Counted from the first letter of the stretch, positions 9,219 through 17,485 are shown. The stretch is 64,000 bases of DNA from Flavobacterium granuli (GCF_900129705.1 NZ_FQWO01000001.1:186001-250000), one strand, 5' to 3'. Program-made: numbers and translations. Notes: generated by a model from the letters alone, not told the origin.

Positions 9219-9226
9219 CAAAGATA
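9219..9226 (-). promoter_or_regulatory. TAnnTTTG promoter box for the candidate small RNA
   Basis: TATCTTTG on the minus strand, ending six bases before the expected RNA 5' end. No minus-strand ORF follows, which is why I link it to an RNA. Confidence 0.45.
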
Positions 9227-9381
9227 CGCTTATCAAAAACCTAAAACTATCAAAAACAATCATTTAACCTATTTTTAACCTGATTAAAGCAAAGACTAAT
9301 AATTCTGCATTTATTTAACTCAAATAAGGCAAAAGTATCAAACCAGCATTTTAAACATTTCTTTCTAAAATTTCAAAACTG

Positions 9382-9389
9382 TATATTTG
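9382..9389 (+). promoter_or_regulatory. TAnnTTTG promoter box for rdgB
   Basis: TATATTTG, 25 bases before the ATG at 9415. Confidence 0.5.
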
Positions 9390-9414
9390 ACCATTAAAAT
9401 TTTAAACCGAAACC

Positions 9415-9993
9415 ATGCAACTCGTCTTCGCCTCTAATAACGAAAATAAAATCAAGGAAATACAGCAATTACTTCCTGTAACAATCAAAATTTTAAGCCT
9501 GACCGATATTGGTTGTCATGAAGAGATTCCTGAAACTGCTGCAACCATTGAAGGAAATGCAATCCTAAAAGCAGATTATGTAACCGCCAATTATGGTTAT
9601 GATTGTTTTGCCGATGATACCGGTCTGGAAGTCGAAGCTTTAAATGGGGAACCTGGCGTATATTCAGCCCGTTATGCAGGAGAACAAAAAAATTCTGATG
9701 ACAACATGACAAAGTTATTGGACGCTTTGGCAAATGAAAACAATAGGAATGCGCAATTCAAAACTGTAATCACCTTAAACCTTAAAGGAAAGCAATACCT
9801 TTTCACGGGAATTGCTCAAGGCCAAATCACTTTAGCAAAATCCGGAAACCAAGGCTTTGGCTACGACCCTATATTTCAACCTCTTGGATTCAAAGAAACT
9901 TTTGCCGAATTAGCATTGGAAACCAAAAATGAAATAAGCCACAGAGGAAAAGCAACTCAAAAATTAATAGACTTTCTGGAAACAGAACAATAA
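9415..9993 (+). CDS. rdgB: Non-canonical purine NTP pyrophosphatase (RdgB/HAM1)
   Basis: This 192-residue protein, of normal length for the family, hydrolyses dITP, XTP and related damaged nucleotides to monophosphates and so keeps them out of nucleic acids. The signature parts are present in order: Phe-Ala-Ser-Asn-Asn-Glu-Asn-Lys near the start, Ala-Asp-Asp-Thr-Gly-Leu-Glu-Val (about 63-71), Ser-Ala-Arg-Tyr-Ala-Gly, and Gly-Phe-Gly-Tyr-Asp-Pro-Ile-Phe, with Ser-His-Arg-Gly-Lys-Ala near the C terminus. It appears to be a single gene. Confidence 0.93.
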   Translation: MQLVFASNNENKIKEIQQLLPVTIKILSLTDIGCHEEIPETAATIEGNAILKADYVTANYGYDCFADDTGLEVEALNGEPGVYSARYAGEQKNSDDNMTKLLDALANENNRNAQFKTVITLNLKGKQYLFTGIAQGQITLAKSGNQGFGYDPIFQPLGFKETFAELALETKNEISHRGKATQKLIDFLETEQ

Positions 9994-10169
9994 TTGTTTA
10001 AAATACAACATTTTTTGTTCAATTTTTTAAATATGCTACCCAAAATCTCCCTATATTTTAGAAGTCTCAAACACGCCAAGAACCAACAAAAACCATAACT
10101 TTCTGATAATCAAATTATAATAAATCATTAAATCTTAAAATAGCATTAGTTTATATGGATTATTAACAG

Positions 10170-10177
10170 TAATTTTG
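10170..10177 (+). promoter_or_regulatory. TAnnTTTG promoter box for the DEAD-box helicase
   Basis: TAATTTTG, 21 bases before the ATG at 10199. It overlaps a TTG that would extend the reading frame, which argues against that longer start. Confidence 0.55.
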
Positions 10178-10198
10178 CACCCTATTTTAAAAATACAT

Positions 10199-12085
10199 AT
10201 GAATAAATTTGAACAATTAGGATTGAGTGAATCGTTACTGAAGGCGGTTTTAGATCTAGGATTTGAAAATCCGTCAGAAGTACAGGAGAAAGCGATTCCC
10301 CTATTATTGGAAAAAGACACAGATATGGTTGCGTTGGCTCAGACAGGGACAGGGAAAACGGCAGCTTTTGGTTTTCCAGTTATTCAGAAAATTGATGCCA
10401 ACAACAGAAATACACAAGCATTAATTTTATCTCCAACACGCGAATTGTGTTTGCAGATTACCAACGAACTTAAAAACTACTCTAAATACGAAAAAGGTAT
10501 TAATGTGGTAGCAGTTTACGGTGGAGCTAGCATTACAGAACAAGCAAGAGACATTAAGAGAGGCGCACAAATTATTGTAGCCACTCCAGGAAGAATGCAA
10601 GACATGATCAACAGAGGTTTGGTAAACATTTCTCAAATCAACTATTGTATTCTAGATGAGGCCGACGAAATGTTGAACATGGGTTTCTACGAAGACATCG
10701 TAAACATCCTTTCAACTACGCCTGACGAAAAAAACACATGGTTATTCTCAGCTACAATGCCTGCCGAAGTAGCAAGAATTGGAAAACAATTCATGAAAGA
10801 TCCAATTGAAATTACAGTTGGAACTAAGAATTCAGGTTCAGCTACCGTTTCTCACGAATTTTACCTTGTAAATGCACGTGACCGTTACGAAGCTCTGAAA
10901 CGTATTGCTGATGCTAATCCAGATATTTTCTCAGTAGTATTCTGTAGAACAAAACGTGATACACAAGCTGTTGCTGAAAAATTAATTGAAGATGGATACA
11001 GTGCTGCCGCATTGCATGGGGATTTATCCCAAGCGCAACGTGATGGCGTAATGAAATCTTTCCGTGGAAGACAAATCCAAATGCTTGTTGCCACTGATGT
11101 AGCTGCACGTGGAATTGACGTTGATAACATTACTCACGTAGTGAATTACCAACTTCCTGACGAAATAGAGACTTACAATCACCGTTCTGGCCGTACAGGT
11201 CGTGCTGGTAGATTAGGAACTTCTATCGTTATTGTTACTAAAAGTGAATTGCGTAAGATTTCTTCTATCGAAAGAATTATCAAACAAAAATTCGAAGAAA
11301 AAACAATTCCATCAGGAATCGAAATCTGCGAAATCCAATTATTACACTTAGCTACTAAAATTAAAGACACTGAAGTTGATCATGAAATTGACAACTACTT
11401 GCCTGCCATCAACAATGTTCTTGAAGATTTATCGAAAGAAGAATTAATCAAGAAAATGGTATCTGTTGAATTCAACCGCTTTATCGCTTATTACAAGAAA
11501 AACAGAGATCTTTCTACTCAATCAGGTGAAAGACGTGAACGTGATGACAGAGATGGTGCTCCAAGAGAAAACAACAATGGCGGTGCAACAAGATATTTTG
11601 TAAACATTGGTTCTAGAGACAACTTTGACTGGATGTCATTGAAAGATTACTTGAAAGAAACCCTAGACTTAGGTCGTGATGATGTTTTCAAAGTAGACGT
11701 AAAAGAAGGATTCTCTTTCTTTAACACAGATCCTGAACATACTGAAAAAGTAATGGAAGTATTAAACAACGTACAATTAGAAGGACGTCGTATTAATGTT
11801 GAAATTTCTAAAAATGACGGTGGCGGAAGACGTGACCACAACGGAAGAAGTTCTGGAGGTTTTGGCGGCGGAAGAAGTTCCGGACCAAGACGTGAAGGAA
11901 GCTTTGCTCCAAGAAGAGAAGGTTCTGGAGGTTTTAGAAGCGACAGAAATTCAGCTCCAAGAGAAGGTGGTTTCAGAAGCGAAAGAGGTTCAGCTCCAAG
12001 AAGAGAAGGTTCATCAGACAGAGCACCTAGACGTTCTGAAAGTTTTGGTGACTCACCTAGACCAAGAAGACCAAGAAGAGACTAA
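10199..12085 (+). CDS. DEAD-box RNA helicase with DbpA-type RNA-binding domain and RGG-like tail
   Basis: This 628-residue ATP-dependent RNA helicase has Ala-Gln-Thr-Gly-Thr-Gly-Lys-Thr (residues 47-54), Asp-Glu-Ala-Asp, Ser-Ala-Thr and the C-terminal motif His-Arg-Ser-Gly-Arg-Thr-Gly-Arg. A DbpA-like RNA-binding domain lies at about 460-535. The last 80 residues are a low-complexity Arg/Gly/Ser tail built from imperfect repeats of Ala-Pro-Arg-Arg-Glu-Gly. Proteins of this build act in ribosome assembly and cold adaptation. The ATG at 10199 is preferred over an upstream TTG (10175), which lies inside the promoter box. Confidence 0.92.
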   Translation: MNKFEQLGLSESLLKAVLDLGFENPSEVQEKAIPLLLEKDTDMVALAQTGTGKTAAFGFPVIQKIDANNRNTQALILSPTRELCLQITNELKNYSKYEKGINVVAVYGGASITEQARDIKRGAQIIVATPGRMQDMINRGLVNISQINYCILDEADEMLNMGFYEDIVNILSTTPDEKNTWLFSATMPAEVARIGKQFMKDPIEITVGTKNSGSATVSHEFYLVNARDRYEALKRIADANPDIFSVVFCRTKRDTQAVAEKLIEDGYSAAALHGDLSQAQRDGVMKSFRGRQIQMLVATDVAARGIDVDNITHVVNYQLPDEIETYNHRSGRTGRAGRLGTSIVIVTKSELRKISSIERIIKQKFEEKTIPSGIEICEIQLLHLATKIKDTEVDHEIDNYLPAINNVLEDLSKEELIKKMVSVEFNRFIAYYKKNRDLSTQSGERRERDDRDGAPRENNNGGATRYFVNIGSRDNFDWMSLKDYLKETLDLGRDDVFKVDVKEGFSFFNTDPEHTEKVMEVLNNVQLEGRRINVEISKNDGGGRRDHNGRSSGGFGGGRSSGPRREGSFAPRREGSGGFRSDRNSAPREGGFRSERGSAPRREGSSDRAPRRSESFGDSPRPRRPRRD

Positions 12086-12172
12086 CATATATTGTTAATT
12101 TTCTTATAATAATACAAGAGACTACAAAATATTTAATCCTGTTTTACTACTTTTAAAGTTTTAAATCAGTTT

Positions 12173-12940
12173 ATGAAATATTTTGTAGTTTTCTTTTTTT
12201 TAGTTATATCTGTAAGCACTTCAGCTCAGGAAATAACATCTTCACAAAAAGTATCGGCCTATATTTATAATGACAATACTAAGTCAGCATTGACCAATGT
12301 AAACGTCATTAACGTTAACAAGGTAAGAGGAGCCAGAACAGATTCAAATGGTTATTTTGAAATTGATGTGCATCCAAACGACACACTCCATATTTCACTT
12401 TTAGGCTTTCAATCGCTAAGAGTTAAAGTTACCAATGACTGGTTGAAAAATAAAATGGCCAAAATCTTTCTTACGGAAAGCGCCATAGCACTAGAAGAAG
12501 TAGTCATTAAACCCTTTAATTTAACAGGCTACCTTGAAGTTGACTCTAAAACAATCCCTATAAAAGAAAACTATCGTTACAGTATTTCAGGATTAACAGA
12601 TGGATATGAAGCCGGAAACTACTCTCCAAATGCTTTTGGCAGGGTTCTGGGATCTATTTTTAATCCAGCCGATATGCTTTATAATTTCTTTGGAAAAAAA
12701 ACAGTAGAGCTTAAGAAACTTAAAGAAATGAAGAAGGACGATACCGTTAGAAACCTTTTAGAATCTAAATTTGATCGCGAAACACTTGCCATTTTATTAG
12801 GTATAGACAAGAAAGAAATTCCGGAAATATTACAACGCTGCAATTATTCGGAATCCTTTATTCAAACAGCAAACGATCTTCAAATCATGGACGCCATTAG
12901 CGGTTGCTATGAAGAATACAAAATATTGAAAAAGAAGTAA
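12173..12940 (+). CDS. Secreted protein with CarboxypepD regulatory-like domain
   Basis: A signal peptide (residues 1-18, Ser-Thr-Ser-Ala-Gln) precedes a beta-sandwich of the carboxypeptidase-regulatory-like type (about 25-105; motif Arg-Thr-Asp-Ser-Asn-Gly-Tyr-Phe then Leu-Gly-Phe-Gln-Ser), the domain that usually opens TonB-dependent receptors. Here it is followed by about 150 residues of unassigned sequence rather than a barrel. The protein is probably periplasmic or surface-attached; its function is unknown. A terminator follows at 12961. Confidence 0.65.
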   Translation: MKYFVVFFFLVISVSTSAQEITSSQKVSAYIYNDNTKSALTNVNVINVNKVRGARTDSNGYFEIDVHPNDTLHISLLGFQSLRVKVTNDWLKNKMAKIFLTESAIALEEVVIKPFNLTGYLEVDSKTIPIKENYRYSISGLTDGYEAGNYSPNAFGRVLGSIFNPADMLYNFFGKKTVELKKLKEMKKDDTVRNLLESKFDRETLAILLGIDKKEIPEILQRCNYSESFIQTANDLQIMDAISGCYEEYKILKKK

Positions 12941-12960
12941 TAAAAACTTACATAACAAAA

Positions 12961-12994
12961 TCCTCAATTACAGAAATAGTTGAGGATTTTTTTT
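12961..12994 (+). terminator. Intrinsic terminator
   Basis: TCCTCAA (12961-12967) pairs with TTGAGGA (12980-12986), followed by eight Ts, 20 bases after the stop at 12940. Confidence 0.8.
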
Positions 12995-13133
12995 GGTTAA
13001 AAACCAAATCCTACAAAGTCTAAACAGAGATAATTCATAAATAATTAAGTCCTAATTTATTTACATAACTACATCCCAAAAATAGTCACTATCTTTACTT
13101 ACAATAAAATACAAATCTTAATTACAGATCATT

Positions 13134-13244
13134 ATGGCAAAAAGTCAGGACGCGAAGAAGACTCAAAAAAAAGAGCCTCTTAAAACAGCAAAAGAAAAGA
13201 AAGAAGAAAAAAGAGAAAAGAAAAATAGCCCTAAAAGAGACTAA
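13134..13244 (+). CDS. Lysine-rich small protein of 36 residues
   Basis: ATG at 13134 opens a 36-residue frame ending in TAA at 13242-13244. The product starts Met-Ala-Lys-Ser-Gln-Asp-Ala-Lys-Lys and is almost entirely Lys, Glu, Arg, Ala and Thr, so it is very basic and probably helical or disordered. A TATCTTTA box (13090-13097), close to the usual promoter motif, lies 37 bases upstream, and a terminator isolates it from the previous gene. A nucleic-acid-binding role is only a guess from charge. I recall similar small proteins from other flavobacterial genomes but cannot check this here. Confidence 0.6.
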   Translation: MAKSQDAKKTQKKEPLKTAKEKKEEKREKKNSPKRD

Positions 13245-13251
13245 AAAAAAT

Positions 13252-13325
13252 AGTGTTCAGTGTTCAGTTATAAATAAGTATTCAGTTACAAATACTGAAC
13301 ACTAAACAACTGAATACTGAACACT
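13252..13325. repeat. Palindromic cluster of TGTTCAGT-type words
   Basis: Two direct and two inverted partial copies of one word fill this spacer: 13252-13269 matches the reverse complement of 13308-13325 at 17 of 18 positions, and inner copies lie at 13278-13287 (AGTATTCAGT) and 13292-13303. It sits between convergent genes and could fold into a long hairpin, acting as a terminator or as a repetitive extragenic palindrome. Confidence 0.7.
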
Positions 13326-13342
13326 TTTCCAATAACTGAATG

Positions 13343-14803
13343 CTATTTCACCGGAATTTCAGCTAGAATTTCAAGTAAAAATTTCCAGAATTTTTGAGAA
13401 GAAGCGATACTGGCTCTTTCGTCTGGGGAATGGGCTCCGTGGATTGTTGGTCCAAAAGAAATCATATCCATATCCGGATAATTAGTACCCAGAATTCCAC
13501 ATTCTAATCCCGCATGGCAAGCTACCACTTTCGGTTTCTCACTATTTTGTTTTTCATAAATAGAAACCAAAACGTCTAAAATCTCCGATTTCACATTGGG
13601 AGTCCAACCCGGATACGATCCTGAAAGTTCCACTTCGCAACCCACTAATTCAAAAGCGGAACGCAACGCATTCGCCAAATCAAATTTAGAAGTTTCTACT
13701 GAGGAACGCGTCAAGCAACCAATAGAAATTTCGCCATCTTTAATGGTTACTTTGGCTATATTATTAGAAGTTTCCACCAAGTCTTCCATATCGGCACTCA
13801 TTCTATAAACACCGTTATGAGCAGCATAAATGGCTCTGATAATTCCTTCTTGAACTCCTAAATCCATCACTTTTTTCGGCGTCTCGCATTTCACGATCTC
13901 GATAGTCAGATTAGGTTCAGTCGTTTTATATTCGGTTTTAATGTCATTGATGATTTCCTGCATATCAAAAATATAGGCTTCATCAAACATTTCAGAAATA
14001 ATCACTTTGGCAACACTTTCTCTTGGAATGGCATTGCGCAGACTTCCGCCGTTGATTTCTGCCACCTGCAAACCAAAGTTCTCAAAAGCGTCAAACAACA
14101 AACGGTTCATAATCTTATTGGCATTACCCAGACCTTTGTGAATATCCATTCCTGAATGTCCGCCTTTTAAGCCTTTTACACTAATAATATGTCCTACAGA
14201 ACCTTCCGGTACTTCTTCCTCATGATAACTTCTTGTAGCCGTCACATCGATACCTCCGGCACAACCAATGTCAATTTCATCATCTTCTTCGGTATCCAAG
14301 TTCAATAAAATCTGTCCTTGTAAAATCCCTCCTTTTAAGTTTAAAGCTCCAGTCATACCTGTTTCTTCGTCAATCGTAAACAAAGCTTCAATAGCTGGAT
14401 GTGGAATATCTGTACTTTCCAAAATCGCCATAATTGCGGCAACTCCAAGACCGTTATCAGCACCTAACGTAGTTCCTCTGGCGCGAACCCAATCCCCATC
14501 AACATACATATCAATTCCCTGAGCATCAAAATCAAAAACCGTATCGGCATTTTTTTGATGCACCATATCCAAATGTCCTTGCATCACAATCGCTTTACGA
14601 TTTTCCATCCCCGGAGTAGCCGGTTTACGGATAATCACATTGCGGATCTCGTCCTCAAAAGTTTCTAATCCAAGGCTGTTTCCAAAATTCTTCATGAATT
14701 CAATTACACGCTCTTCTTTTTTAGAAGGACGAGGCACGGCATTCAAATCGGCAAACTTATTCCAAAGTGCTTTGGGTTCTAAATTTCTTATTTCTTGACT
14801 CAT
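13343..14803 (-). CDS. pepD: Aminoacyl-histidine dipeptidase (M20 family)
   Basis: This 486-residue cytosolic metallopeptidase cleaves Xaa-His and similar dipeptides. The M20 landmarks are in order: Gly-His-Leu-Asp-Met-Val (metal His and Asp), Gly-Ala-Asp-Asn-Gly-Leu-Gly (bridging Asp), Ile-Asp-Glu-Glu-Thr-Gly (catalytic Glu), Leu-Asp-Thr-Glu-Glu-Asp and a late Gly-Pro-Thr-Ile-His-Gly-Ala-His-Ser. The length matches E. coli PepD (485). It is a single-gene unit with a TAACTTTG promoter box upstream. Confidence 0.93.
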   Translation of the reverse strand: MSQEIRNLEPKALWNKFADLNAVPRPSKKEERVIEFMKNFGNSLGLETFEDEIRNVIIRKPATPGMENRKAIVMQGHLDMVHQKNADTVFDFDAQGIDMYVDGDWVRARGTTLGADNGLGVAAIMAILESTDIPHPAIEALFTIDEETGMTGALNLKGGILQGQILLNLDTEEDDEIDIGCAGGIDVTATRSYHEEEVPEGSVGHIISVKGLKGGHSGMDIHKGLGNANKIMNRLLFDAFENFGLQVAEINGGSLRNAIPRESVAKVIISEMFDEAYIFDMQEIINDIKTEYKTTEPNLTIEIVKCETPKKVMDLGVQEGIIRAIYAAHNGVYRMSADMEDLVETSNNIAKVTIKDGEISIGCLTRSSVETSKFDLANALRSAFELVGCEVELSGSYPGWTPNVKSEILDVLVSIYEKQNSEKPKVVACHAGLECGILGTNYPDMDMISFGPTIHGAHSPDERASIASSQKFWKFLLEILAEIPVK

Positions 14804-14837
14804 TTATTTTTGTTTGAAGTTTAACATTTTAAAAGCT

Positions 14838-14845
14838 CAAAGTTA
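14838..14845 (-). promoter_or_regulatory. TAnnTTTG promoter box for pepD
   Basis: TAACTTTG on the minus strand, 34 bases before the ATG at 14803. Confidence 0.5.
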
Positions 14846-14912
14846 CAAAGTTTAAATTCTTTTTAGGCACTAATTGATATTGTAATTATATTTACGTTTC
14901 AAAATTGATATC

Positions 14913-16004
14913 GTGAAAAGAATACACATTCTACCCCTATTTCTTCTTATACAAATAATTGTACTGCAATTTATCCCTTATTTCCCCAAAGCGGTAGAAT
15001 CCTTATACAGCAATGGTTTATATCCCTATATAGCATTGTTTTCAAGATCAATTCTGGGAAAAATTCCTTTTTCTGTGGGAGACTGTATTTATTTTATTTT
15101 GATTATTCTAGGTATCAAATGGTTCTGGAAGAAACGAAAATCTTGGACAAGAGGCAAAACTGAACAGAGTGTTAGCAAATCGCTTTGGCAAAATAACCTA
15201 CTCCATATATTGAGTTTTCTTTCTGTTTTTTATTTCCTGTTTCATACGCTTTGGGCATTAAATTATTACCGCCAACCGCTTTTTGAAAAAATGCAGATTC
15301 AAAGAGAATATACCGATACTGATTTGTTAGTTTTTACCAAAAAATTGATTGCTAAGACCAACGCCATTCAAAAACAAATCACTAAAAATGACAGTCTGAA
15401 AGTAACATTTCCATATTCTCAGCAACAAACCTTCACAATGAACCTGAATGGCTATAAAAATTTATCAGAAAGCTATCCTTTTTTTAAATATTCCCAGCTG
15501 AGCGTCAAAAAATCACTCTTTAGCCTGCCTTTGACTTATATGGGATTTGGAGGCTATCTAAACCCGTTTACCAATGAAGCCCAAGTAAATTATTTGGGTC
15601 CCATGTACCGTTTCCCAATGACCGCTAATCATGAAATGGCACATCAGATGGGATTTGCCAACGAAAGCGAATGTAATTTTATAGGTTTTCTGGCATCCAT
15701 AAAAAATGATAACCCCTACATTAAATATTCGGGTTATAGTATTGCACTGCAATATTGCTTGGGAAACTGGCAGGCGCGTGACGAAAAAATTCTAAATGAA
15801 TTGCTAAAAACCGTCCATCCCGGAATTTTAAAAAACTATCAGGAAAGTGAGGATTTCTGGAAGCAATATGAAAGTCCTATTGAAACTGCTTTTCATGTTT
15901 TTTATGATAATTTCTTAAAAGCAAACCAACAAAAAGACGGTATGGAAAGCTATAGCAAATTTGTAAACTTAATGGTGAATTATTATAAAGAAAGAGAATT
16001 GTAA
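14913..16004 (+). CDS. DUF3810 membrane protein with HExxH metalloprotease motif (GTG start)
   Basis: This 363-residue protein has membrane segments at about 5-22, 54-72 and 96-115, then a large soluble part. Residues 239-244 read Asn-His-Glu-Met-Ala-His, a zincin HExxH motif, and acidic residues follow at Glu251 and Glu253 as possible third ligands. The family is DUF3810 of Bacteroidota, with unproven protease activity. The frame begins with GTG at 14913. No neighbour is clearly linked. Confidence 0.75.
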   Translation: MKRIHILPLFLLIQIIVLQFIPYFPKAVESLYSNGLYPYIALFSRSILGKIPFSVGDCIYFILIILGIKWFWKKRKSWTRGKTEQSVSKSLWQNNLLHILSFLSVFYFLFHTLWALNYYRQPLFEKMQIQREYTDTDLLVFTKKLIAKTNAIQKQITKNDSLKVTFPYSQQQTFTMNLNGYKNLSESYPFFKYSQLSVKKSLFSLPLTYMGFGGYLNPFTNEAQVNYLGPMYRFPMTANHEMAHQMGFANESECNFIGFLASIKNDNPYIKYSGYSIALQYCLGNWQARDEKILNELLKTVHPGILKNYQESEDFWKQYESPIETAFHVFYDNFLKANQQKDGMESYSKFVNLMVNYYKEREL

Positions 16005-16086
16005 GTTACTGTTCGAAGACTTATTTACTGAAATCCCCGCGATTCTCTACGTCTCAAATGTGATTAGATGAACAAAACTTTCTAAA

Positions 16087-16158
16087 TAGCCCCGATGGAA
16101 ATGAAAATCCTCCCGATTTTTCTTCGGGAGATTGAAATGAACAGCGGGACCAATGTCC
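16087..16158 (+). repeat. Structured intergenic element, copy 1
   Basis: It begins TAGCCCCGATGGAA (16087-16100), has a central hairpin (CTCCCGA 16110-16116 with TCGGGAG 16124-16130) and ends with AACAGCGGG (16140-16148) and a closing GTCC. Copy 2 at 60937-61013 has the same two flanking blocks around a different central stem. It lies in the spacer between the DUF3810 and sigma-factor genes, both on the plus strand. Confidence 0.6.
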
Positions 16159-16263
16159 ATTATAAATCGAGAACTTTGTGCTCCAAAGCCGCAATACGCA
16201 AATGATTTTAAATAAAAATGTATTCCTTTGTAACAAAATTGAATTCAAGTGTACTAATGAATT

Positions 16264-16758
16264 ATGATTGAGAATCCAGAACATTCTTTTGTGAAGCAAT
16301 TGCAAGCAAATCAGAATATAATCCACAAAATTTGTAGATTATATACTGATTGTGAGGATTCACACAAAGATTTGTTTCAGGAAATTACGATTCAGCTATG
16401 GAAAGCTTTTCCAAAATTTAGGGGCGACAGCAAATTTTCTACTTGGGCCTATCGCGTTGCGCTGAATACCGCCATTACTTTATACCGAAAAAACAAACGC
16501 TCTATTGCGACAGTGGAATATGAAGCGCGGCAGCATTTTACTAAGGACGTTGATTATAATTATGAAGAAGAAGAGCAAATTAAGCTCATGTACAAAGCGG
16601 TTTATCAGCTAAATGACATCGAAAAAGCCTTGGTTTTCATGTATCTGGAAGACAAAGATTACCATGAAATTGCCGAAACACTGGGGATCAGCGAAGTAAA
16701 TGCCAGAGTAAAAATGAACAGAATAAAAGGAAAACTAAAAAAAATACTAAATCCTTAA
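16264..16758 (+). CDS. ECF-type RNA polymerase sigma factor
   Basis: This 164-residue protein has only the two regions needed for a group IV sigma factor. Region 2 (about 10-80) has Asp-Leu-Phe-Gln-Glu and the Phe-Ser-Thr-Trp-Ala-Tyr-Arg-Val-Ala motif that contacts the -10 element. Region 4 (about 105-160) has the helix-turn-helix His-Glu-Ile-Ala-Glu-Thr-Leu-Gly-Ile-Ser. It is followed after 5 bases by a membrane-protein gene that may be its partner. No standard TAnnTTTG box is evident upstream, so its own control may differ. Confidence 0.88.
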   Translation: MIENPEHSFVKQLQANQNIIHKICRLYTDCEDSHKDLFQEITIQLWKAFPKFRGDSKFSTWAYRVALNTAITLYRKNKRSIATVEYEARQHFTKDVDYNYEEEEQIKLMYKAVYQLNDIEKALVFMYLEDKDYHEIAETLGISEVNARVKMNRIKGKLKKILNP

Positions 16759-16763
16759 GGAAT

Positions 16764-17369
16764 ATGAAAGAGCTGGATTTATTGAAAAAAGACTGGAAAA
16801 AGAATGAGAATTCTTTTGAGCAGGTATCAGAAAAAGAAATTTACAAAATGATTCATAAAAAATCATCTTCGATTGTGAAGTGGATTTTGATTATCAGTAT
16901 TTTGGAATTTACCATCCTAAACTTAATTGGTTTTCTAATCCCTGATGAGAAGAGAGAAGAATTGATTGTTATTGAAAACTACCTAAATGCATTTACCATA
17001 CTGGGTTATGGAATTACGCTCTATTTTATTTATTTATTTTATAAAAACTACAAATCTATTTCTGTTGTGGCTACAACAAAAAAGTTAATGCAAAGCATTT
17101 TAAAAACCAGAAAAACGGTGCAATATTATATCTGGTATAATATCATCTACATTTTCCTGATAGTTTCCTTAGTAATTGTTTATGAATTACAAAACTCCCC
17201 TACTTTTAATACCCATAATAGTTCTAAGAACATGCTTATTTGCGTGATCTCTTTTGTTTTACTTGGAGTCGTATTAGGGCTCATTTGGTTGTTTTACCGC
17301 TTAATATACGGAATCCTGCTTAGAAGATTGTATGCCAATTATAAAGAATTGAAAAAAATAGATTTGTAG
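16764..17369 (+). CDS. Four-helix membrane protein co-transcribed with the ECF sigma factor
   Basis: This 201-residue protein has a soluble N-terminal 32 residues rich in Lys and Glu, then hydrophobic segments at about 33-57, 77-98, 117-141 and 152-182. No zinc-binding anti-sigma motif (His-x3-Cys-x2-Cys) is present. The 5-base gap to the sigma gene and the cytoplasmic N-terminal segment suggest a membrane regulator or anti-sigma factor of an unrecognised kind, but this is inference from position. Confidence 0.6.
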   Translation: MKELDLLKKDWKKNENSFEQVSEKEIYKMIHKKSSSIVKWILIISILEFTILNLIGFLIPDEKREELIVIENYLNAFTILGYGITLYFIYLFYKNYKSISVVATTKKLMQSILKTRKTVQYYIWYNIIYIFLIVSLVIVYELQNSPTFNTHNSSKNMLICVISFVLLGVVLGLIWLFYRLIYGILLRRLYANYKELKKIDL

Positions 17370-17447
17370 TTTTACTTGAATCTGAAATAACTGAAATAGT
17401 TTATAGATCAATTCATCACTTTTTAAATTCTTCTATTGTCGTTAAAT

Positions 17448-17485
17448 AAGAAACCCGATCGTTTTAAAAAACGATTGGGTTTCTT
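17448..17485. terminator. Bidirectional intrinsic terminator
   Basis: An 18-base-pair hairpin (17448-17465 with 17468-17485, with one mismatched or G-U position) between convergent genes ending at 17369 and 17514; the arms supply A and T tracts. Confidence 0.85.

Noticed and set aside
11796..12098. 100-residue ORF in another frame over the helicase tail
   Set aside because: It is a shadow of the repeated Arg/Gly/Ser-coding region of the helicase; its own composition is an artefact of that repeat.
16054..16326. 90-residue minus-strand ORF crossing the intergenic element and the sigma-factor start
   Set aside because: It overlaps a confident sigma factor and the structured repeat; no start signal or family resemblance is seen.
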